Below, piece by piece: positions 39,916 to 44,068 of a stretch of DNA of 44,068 bases (its first letter is position 1; every line of letters begins with the position of its first letter). The translations under genes and the position numbers were made by a program. The notes under the pieces are model-generated. The model was not told where the DNA came from and did no database searches. It saw nothing but the letters and a program-made list of their open reading frames with translations. Origin of the DNA: an uncultured Prevotellaceae bacterium (lineage in GTDB: Bacteria; Bacteroidota; Bacteroidia; Bacteroidales; Bacteroidaceae); contig CAMZAE010000016.1 of assembly GCA_947304115.1 (NCBI GenBank), positions 1-44,068 on the forward strand, written 5' to 3'.

Positions 39916-40887
39916 TTATTCTACGTTAATCTTTACATTCAGCTTGCCGTCATTGTGAGAGCCGATTACGTCGAGCCTATTCACCAAGGGGTAGTCGGGC
40001 GTGGTGTCGTAGGGATACATGCCGCCATAGATGCCGACCTGGGTACCGTCGGTGCCGAGATAGGTTGCAGCAGCATCCTCGGTCAGTCGGTATGTTCCCG
40101 AGAAAAGTTCTCCCCACAAGACGGGGGCGGGGTCTTCGTCCCAAGGGCCAGGCTCATAAGTTGTCTTTACATACCATGAATCAGCAAAGCCGCTGCTGCC
40201 TTCCTTAACAAGGCAATTACTGGTCGTATTTGTGTCGCCCAGAGAGGTGACAGCGTAAATGATGCTGTTTTTGATGGACGAGTATTTAACATTCGGGCTT
40301 TGAATAATCACGCAGTTCTGCACATCAAACTTCCCTGTCCCACTATAAATCATACCCTTTAGTATGCTATTTACACAGGTTACATTAGAATTGGCACCAG
40401 CCTCTGCTCCGTTACGCCCGCCTAAGAAAGACTGCACAACGACAGCATTGCATTTGGTAAATGCAATGCTATATCCACCAAACTGACATTTAGAGATAAC
40501 AACCATTTCCGTACCGTCTGTGCCATTAAATTTAACACTATAAATCTCACTTATATTCACGCTCAACCCTTCTAATTTCAGAGAATATGCACTTCCGTGA
40601 GGTATTGTAAAAGTAATGGAATTATCACCGCAATTTATGACGGTCTTGTTTATCCCAGCCCCCCTGATTGTGATGGCTTTGGTGATGTCGCATTTGTTGA
40701 ACTCGTCAGCAGACAATGTGATGACATCACCGTCAACGGCGCCATTGTGTGCCTCGACCAAAGCGTTTGGGCCATAATACGCCCGAAGGTTGGTGCCATG
40801 TTGAAGGGTGGCAACACGGCTTTCTTGTGCCATAGCGCCTGCTCCGAAGGCTATGGCAGCGATTAACGAAAGAAATAGTTTCTTCAT
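39916..40887 (-). CDS. Secreted protein with probable parallel beta-helix
   Basis: A 323-residue exported protein. The start is set at 40887 because it gives a clean signal peptide (MKKLFLSLIAAIAFGAGAMA, then Gln); the open frame upstream is not needed. Regular strand/turn spacing (AITIRGAGINKTVINCGDNS, VVISKCQFGGYSIAFTKCNA, DVQNCVIIQSPNVKYSSIKN) suggests a right-handed parallel beta-helix. The end (GSHNDGKLNVKINVE) resembles the C-terminus of other Bacteroidales repeat-type surface proteins and is not the GKKVLF tail. No enzyme motif is seen. It is the first gene of the pair with the 475-aa protein. Confidence 0.75.
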   Translation of the reverse strand: MKKLFLSLIAAIAFGAGAMAQESRVATLQHGTNLRAYYGPNALVEAHNGAVDGDVITLSADEFNKCDITKAITIRGAGINKTVINCGDNSITFTIPHGSAYSLKLEGLSVNISEIYSVKFNGTDGTEMVVISKCQFGGYSIAFTKCNAVVVQSFLGGRNGAEAGANSNVTCVNSILKGMIYSGTGKFDVQNCVIIQSPNVKYSSIKNSIIYAVTSLGDTNTTSNCLVKEGSSGFADSWYVKTTYEPGPWDEDPAPVLWGELFSGTYRLTEDAAATYLGTDGTQVGIYGGMYPYDTTPDYPLVNRLDVIGSHNDGKLNVKINVE

Positions 40888-41244
40888 GTTGATAAAAGTT
40901 TTTTTGCCTCCTGCTCCCAAATTCGGCGTGAATAATGATATTAAGGCTGGAAACAAAAAAGGCATGGGTGTTTCTACTTCTGCCCATCCCTGTTCTCAGG
41001 CCTTCGCATTGCCCCACTTCAAGGATAAGCAACGCAGCCTGCCCACGCCAAGCGATTATATATACTCCCCTTTCCTATACATTATATAATATATAGTATA
41101 GTACGGGTTGAAATATAATCCACCCACGCAGGCGTTCCGTTGCATTATCTTCTGTGAAGTGATTCTAAGTTGCGAAGTTAGAGAACACAGAATGATAACG
41201 TCCGTAAACGCCTTTTCCCCTCAAACCTCCTCTAACTCCCTCCC

Positions 41245-41286
41245 TTCTCGGATGCTTTAGCAGCAAGGCGCGCTTTTAATGCGCGG
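41245..41286. repeat. 42-bp dispersed repeat, intergenic copy
   Basis: Starts TTCTCGGATGCTTTAGCA and ends TGCGCGG. It matches 42978-43019 inside porX at 38 of 42 positions. It contains the inverted repeat GGCGCGC / GCGCGG. Confidence 0.85.
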
Positions 41287-41386
41287 AGAAAGGGAAAGGC
41301 CAGGGGAAGGTCCTCAGGATTCCATTAAGTTTTTTGGCCCGCCCTGCCTTGAAAGGCTGGCTTGGTCGGTACAAAATTATGAAAAA

Positions 41387-41434
41387 AGAGGAATACAACA
41401 AAACCTTTTTAAGGGAAAATGTTGTGTTTCCTCT
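41387..41434. terminator. Bidirectional terminator downstream of tsaE
   Basis: Arms AGAGGAATACAACA (41387-41400) and TGTTGTGTTTCCTCT (41420-41434) flank an inner CCTT-TTT-AAGG hairpin. A-rich sequence on the left and ATTTTTTG on the right give a U-run in either direction. It would end the minus-strand porX-tsaE transcript. Confidence 0.75.
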
Positions 41435-41526
41435 ATTTTTTGTTTGTTTTTACTTGTTTTGTTGTTATAATTGAAGATGTGATATAAGGAGTCCACCCCT
41501 GCGGCGACGGCGATGTGTGCTTCTGG

Positions 41527-41967
41527 TTAGCTCAATGTGACAATGCGCGAGCCGTCTGCCTGGACTTCAATGCTTACGTTGACGGTGTTCTCGGGAAGTA
41601 GTTCTTCTATCATCTCCGGCCATTCAATGAAGCAGGGGCAGCCGCTGTAGAAGTATTCCTCGCAACCGATGTCGTAGGCCTCGCGCAGATTCTTGATGCG
41701 GTAGAAGTCGAAGTGATAGATGGCCTCAAGCCCCCCTCCAAACCTCCCCCCGAGGAGGGAGGCTTTATATTCATTGACGATGGCAAAGGTGGGCGATGTT
41801 ACGACATCCTCCACGCCAAGGGCTTCACAAATAGCCTTGATGAACGTTGTCTTGCCTGCGCCCATCTTGCCGTAGAAGGCAAAGACCTTCCTGTCGCCCA
41901 TTGCCTCGACAAACTGCTGTGCCGCAGCCGCAAGGCTGTCTATGTTATCAATCTTGATTGTAGTCAT
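41527..41967 (-). CDS. tsaE: TsaE, ATPase for tRNA t6A biosynthesis
   Basis: A 146-residue ATPase that works with TsaB and TsaD to make threonylcarbamoyladenosine in tRNAs. The Walker A is GKMGAGKTT (residues 33-41); TSPTFAIVNEY (57-67) and IYHFDFYRI are hallmarks. Between NEY and IYHFDFYR, which are nearly adjacent in normal TsaE, lies a 15-residue insert (68-82, KASLLGGRFGGGLEA) encoded by a 37-bp dispersed repeat. The insert is in a loop and the frame is intact, so the protein is probably functional. It lies 67 bp after porX. Confidence 0.93.
   Translation of the reverse strand: MTTIKIDNIDSLAAAAQQFVEAMGDRKVFAFYGKMGAGKTTFIKAICEALGVEDVVTSPTFAIVNEYKASLLGGRFGGGLEAIYHFDFYRIKNLREAYDIGCEEYFYSGCPCFIEWPEMIEELLPENTVNVSIEVQADGSRIVTLS
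41729..41765. repeat. 37-bp dispersed repeat inside tsaE
   Basis: The reverse complement is identical at all 37 positions to 28765-28801 in the acyltransferase gene. Confidence 0.95.
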
Positions 41968-41998
41968 TTTATTTCTTCCCTTTCCATAAGTTTAAGTT

Positions 41999-42032
41999 CC
42001 CCTCTCCTTGGAGAGGGGTTAGGAGTGAGGCT
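41999..42032. repeat. Dispersed repeat between porX and tsaE
   Basis: CCCCTCTCCTTGGAGAGGGG palindrome followed by TTAGGAGTGAGGCT. Its reverse complement has the AGCCTCAC...CCCTCTCC pattern of the SLTPALSEGEG elements at 3516 and 26829. Confidence 0.65.
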
Positions 42033-42034
42033 TC

Positions 42035-43627
42035 TTATCTCTTCTTTCCTCTCAGCGTGACGAGCGGGATGAGCATCTCTTCCATGCTGATGCCGCCGTG
42101 CTGGAAGGTGTCCTTGTAGTATTGGACGTAGTAGTTATAGTTGTTTGGGTAGGCAAAGAAGTCGTCCTGCGTGGCGAAGATGTATGACGTGCTGAGGTTG
42201 GGGCTTGGCAGGCCGGCACGGACAGGCTCCTTTATCTCGAAGACCTCCTTGGGATTGTAGGACAGGTTCTTGCCGAGCTTGTAGCGAAGGTTGGTGTTCG
42301 TGTTGCGGTCGCCTATGACTTTGATGGGGTTGTAGCAACGGATGCTGCCGTGGTCTGTGGTAAGCACCACGGTACAGTCCTGAGACGCCAAAGTCCTGAA
42401 GAGTTCGCTCACGGCGGAGTGCCGCAGCCAGCTTTGCGTGATGCTTCGGTAGGCGGCCTCGTTGCTGGCAAGCTCCCTCACCATGAGGCTTTCTGTGCGG
42501 GCGTGGCTGAGCATGTCTATGAAGTTGATGACCACGACATTCAGGTCGTTCTTCTGCAGTTGTGGTATCTGCTGCACGAACTTCTCGACGGCATTGGAAT
42601 GATTGATTTTGTGATACGAGAAGGTGTTCTTGCGACGATAGCGCTCGAACTGTGTCCTGACCAGCGGCTCCTCGTTGAGGTTCTTGCCTTCCTCGCTGTC
42701 CTCGTCCACCCAGAGGCTCGGGAACATCTGGGCGATTTTGTTGGGCATGAGGCCGCTGAAGATGGCGTTGCGGGCGTATTGCGTCGCCGTGGGGAGGATG
42801 CTCAGGTAGAGGTTCTCCTCAACGGAAAAGGCATCGGCTATCTCGTTGAGGAGCACGCGCCACTGGTCGAAGCGGAAGTTGTCGATGACAATGAGGAAGA
42901 CCTTCTCGCCTTTGTCAAGCAGAGGGAAGATGGAACGCTTGAAGATGTCGGGACTCATCACGGGCCGCTCATCTGAATTCTCGGATGCTTTAGCACCAAG
43001 GCGCGCTTCTTGTGCGCGGTTTTCCATCCACCGCATATAGTTCTTGCGTATGAACTTGGCGAACTCTGCATTGGCTTCTCGCCGCTGCATCTTGAGCAGC
43101 TCCTGCATTCCGCTCTCTGCCTCGCTCAACTGCAGTTCCCAATACGTCAGCTTCTTATAGACTTCCTTCCATTCCTCGATGGTGGAGGCATCGTTGATTT
43201 GCATTCCGAGGCGTGAGAAGTCCTGCTGATAGCCCGACTGCGTATGTTCCGTCACGATTTCCTTCTGCTGGATATTCTTCTTGAGTGTCAGCAGGATTTG
43301 CGTAGGGTTGACGGGCTTGATGAGGTAGTCTGCTATTTTGGCTCCGATGGCTTGCTCCATAATGTGCTCCTCCTCGCTCTTCGTGACCATCACGACGGGC
43401 GTGGCAGGCAGCAATTCCTTGACACGTGTCAGCGTCTCAAGGCCGCTAAGCCCTGGCATGTTCTCGTCGAGCAGGATGAGGTCGAATGTTTCCTCTGCAC
43501 AACGGTCAAGGGCGTCATAGCCGTTTGTCACGGTCTCTACTTCATAGCCTTTCTTTTCGAGGAAAAGGATGTGGGCTTTCAGCAGCTCTATCTCATCGTC
43601 AACCCAAAGCAGTTTGTATGTCGTCAT
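42035..43627 (-). CDS. porX: PorX-type response regulator with PglZ/alkaline-phosphatase-like domain
   Basis: A 530-residue cytosolic regulator. Residues 5-120 form a receiver domain (WVDDE with D10/D11, phospho-acceptor D54 in LLDENMPG, DYLIKP). A helical linker follows (125-205). Residues 220-525 form a PglZ/alkaline phosphatase superfamily domain (FLIVIDNFRFDQWR, ILPTATQYARNAIFSG, VVVINFIDMLSHART, VVLTTDHGSIRC). This architecture defines PorX, which in Porphyromonas controls type IX secretion together with the histidine kinase PorY and the sigma factor SigP. Residues about 203-217 (RAQEARLGAKASENS) are an insert encoded by a 42-bp repeat, at the junction between linker and phosphatase domain. 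Confidence 0.92.
   Translation of the reverse strand: MTTYKLLWVDDEIELLKAHILFLEKKGYEVETVTNGYDALDRCAEETFDLILLDENMPGLSGLETLTRVKELLPATPVVMVTKSEEEHIMEQAIGAKIADYLIKPVNPTQILLTLKKNIQQKEIVTEHTQSGYQQDFSRLGMQINDASTIEEWKEVYKKLTYWELQLSEAESGMQELLKMQRREANAEFAKFIRKNYMRWMENRAQEARLGAKASENSDERPVMSPDIFKRSIFPLLDKGEKVFLIVIDNFRFDQWRVLLNEIADAFSVEENLYLSILPTATQYARNAIFSGLMPNKIAQMFPSLWVDEDSEEGKNLNEEPLVRTQFERYRRKNTFSYHKINHSNAVEKFVQQIPQLQKNDLNVVVINFIDMLSHARTESLMVRELASNEAAYRSITQSWLRHSAVSELFRTLASQDCTVVLTTDHGSIRCYNPIKVIGDRNTNTNLRYKLGKNLSYNPKEVFEIKEPVRAGLPSPNLSTSYIFATQDDFFAYPNNYNYYVQYYKDTFQHGGISMEEMLIPLVTLRGKKR
42978..43019. repeat. 42-bp dispersed repeat inside porX
   Basis: Matches the intergenic copy at 41245-41286 at 38 of 42 positions. 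It is read in frame as part of PorX (RAQEARLGAKASEN). Confidence 0.85.
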
Positions 43628-43633
43628 ATCATT

Positions 43634-43661
43634 AAGAATGAAGAGTGAAGAATGAAGAATT
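43634..43661. repeat. 7-bp tandem repeat AAGAATG, four units
   Basis: AAGAATG, AAGAGTG, AAGAATG, AAGAATT between porX and the upstream gene. It shares a 16-bp core with the tract inside the sialidase gene (11559-11574). Confidence 0.85.
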
Positions 43662-44068
43662 CAGAACCCGAAGGGGAAGTCGTCATCGTCGTCTGTTGTC
43701 TCTTGTTCCTTGCCTTCTTGCTCCTTGCCCCCTTCCGCGTCAATCTCGTCGGGGTCGAGAATCTCCATGTCTGTCGGATTGTCTATCTGCAAGTCTTCGG
43801 GCACATCGAGCGGAGCAAAGTGCTGGTCGTAGAACTCCGTGTAGTCGTCGAAGCTGAACTCCTTGCCTATCATCTTGAGGTTGTCGCTCGATATGAGCAA
43901 TGTCCTTATGCCTTCGAGACGGGTGCGCATGTGGTCGTCGGCATAAAGCTTCTGTGCATAGGCATGTACCTCGTCGTAGGCCAGGAAGCCTTTGATAATC
44001 ATCATCGTCAGTCCGGCATCGGCTTGTATCTCGATATCGAAGTTGCGCGCCATGAAGTTCGTGAAGTT
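43661..44068 (-). CDS. C-terminal end of a larger protein, partial (possibly PorW/SprE-like)
   Basis: The minus-strand frame stays open to the window edge (reading NFTNF before the Met at 44053), so this is the 3' end of a longer gene. The visible part has FDIEIQADAGLTMMIIKGFL, YDEVHAYAQKLYADD, GIRTLLISSDNLKMIGKEFS and FDDYTEFYDQHFAPLDVP. This resembles my recollection of the C-terminus of the TPR lipoproteins PorW/SprE, which cooperate with PorX in type IX secretion, but I cannot confirm it. The last 30 residues (GGKEQEGKEQETTDDDDDFP) are a low-complexity extension, partly encoded by the GGAGCAAG-type repeat. Confidence 0.55.
   Translation of the reverse strand, partial: NFTNFMARNFDIEIQADAGLTMMIIKGFLAYDEVHAYAQKLYADDHMRTRLEGIRTLLISSDNLKMIGKEFSFDDYTEFYDQHFAPLDVPEDLQIDNPTDMEILDPDEIDAEGGKEQEGKEQETTDDDDDFPFGF

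Larger units (their letters stand above)
40888..41526. other. 640-bp intergenic region rich in inverted repeats
   Basis: No gene is supported. It holds, in order: a TA-rich palindromic stretch (41055-41104); a long imperfect inverted repeat (AGGCGTT...TTCTGTG at 41130-41156 against CACAGAAT...AACGCCT at 41186-41213) followed by TTTT; the 42-bp dispersed repeat at 41245-41286; and a terminator hairpin at 41387-41434. The inverted repeat could be a small structured RNA or a decayed miniature element. Confidence 0.6.

Overview
The window looks like chromosomal DNA of a host-associated Bacteroidales bacterium, most likely Prevotella-like. The grounds are: promoters of the Bacteroidota type (TTTG, about 19-20 bp, TAnnTTTG) in front of many genes; secreted proteins ending in a sorting-type tail (YNLAGQR...GINIVNGKKVLF); signal peptides that mostly leave an N-terminal Gln; a PorX-type regulator of type IX secretion next to tsaE; and a radical SAM/lipoprotein pair of the kind known from Bacteroidetes. 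Species assignment is inference.

Layout. (1) 1-11.9 kb, plus strand: a surface glycan locus. It holds a 1197-aa modular secreted protein with no recognised catalytic domain, a HigBA toxin-antitoxin pair, a GH20 beta-hexosaminidase and a very large GH33 sialidase. Each of the two largest proteins is followed by a tiny acidic peptide gene (58 and 54 codons) ending in W-x3-W. (2) 11.8-16 kb: a VanZ-like membrane protein, divergent from two tandem Na+-dependent NSS-type transporters and a ComEA-like helix-hairpin-helix protein. (3) 16-20.7 kb, minus strand: an operon of PfkB sugar/nucleoside kinase, S41 C-terminal processing protease, DUF4886 SGNH-type esterase and a small possibly SecB-like protein. 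(4) 20.8-21.1 kb: tRNA-Asn(GTT) and tRNA-Thr(CGT), convergent, with a duplicated 3' end of the Asn tRNA between them. (5) 21.2-29 kb, plus strand: MltG; a three-gene cassette (TerB-like/zinc ribbon/TM/poly-Asp protein, SPFH-GYF_2 protein, small GYF_2 protein); a GH16 glucanase; a secreted protein with a carboxypeptidase-regulatory-like domain; and an acyltransferase. (6) 29-31.1 kb: an Hsp20 gene behind a sigma-54-like promoter, then the radical SAM/SPASM enzyme with its 79-aa lipoprotein carrying two LYG-[PA]-PP motifs. (7) 31.1-33.3 kb: O-methyltransferase and aroQ (minus), divergent from xerD. (8) 33.6-38.4 kb, plus strand: an Lrp/AsnC regulator, a peptidase C26-M19 fusion, a glutaminyl cyclase lipoprotein, SufE and DusB. 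(9) 38.5-40.9 kb, minus strand: two secreted proteins, one beta-helix-like and one with tandem repeats plus a sorting tail. (10) 41.5-44 kb, minus strand: the 3' end of a larger gene, porX and tsaE.

How the genes fit together. Sialidase, beta-hexosaminidase, an SGNH esterase and a GH16 enzyme suggest growth on host or dietary glycans. Several of the secreted proteins carry T9SS-like tails, and PorX at the right end is the type of regulator that controls that secretion route. Glutaminyl cyclase would act on the many exported proteins that expose Gln after signal-peptide cleavage.

The most striking feature beyond the genes is repeat content. Four-unit tracts of 7-bp repeats, with a different unit at each locus, lie next to the -7 box of several promoters. 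Two copies of a four-unit 21-bp array built on the palindrome TTTACGACGTAAA lie after mltG and xerD. GC-rich dispersed elements sit in frame inside conserved genes (porX, tsaE, the acyltransferase, the C26-M19 fusion, GH16 and the sorting-tail linkers). One 37-bp element is identical in two genes but read in different frames. The best candidates for under-described biology are the rSAM/lipoprotein pair, the SPFH-GYF_2/poly-Asp cassette, the W-x3-W micropeptides and the heptad promoter repeats.
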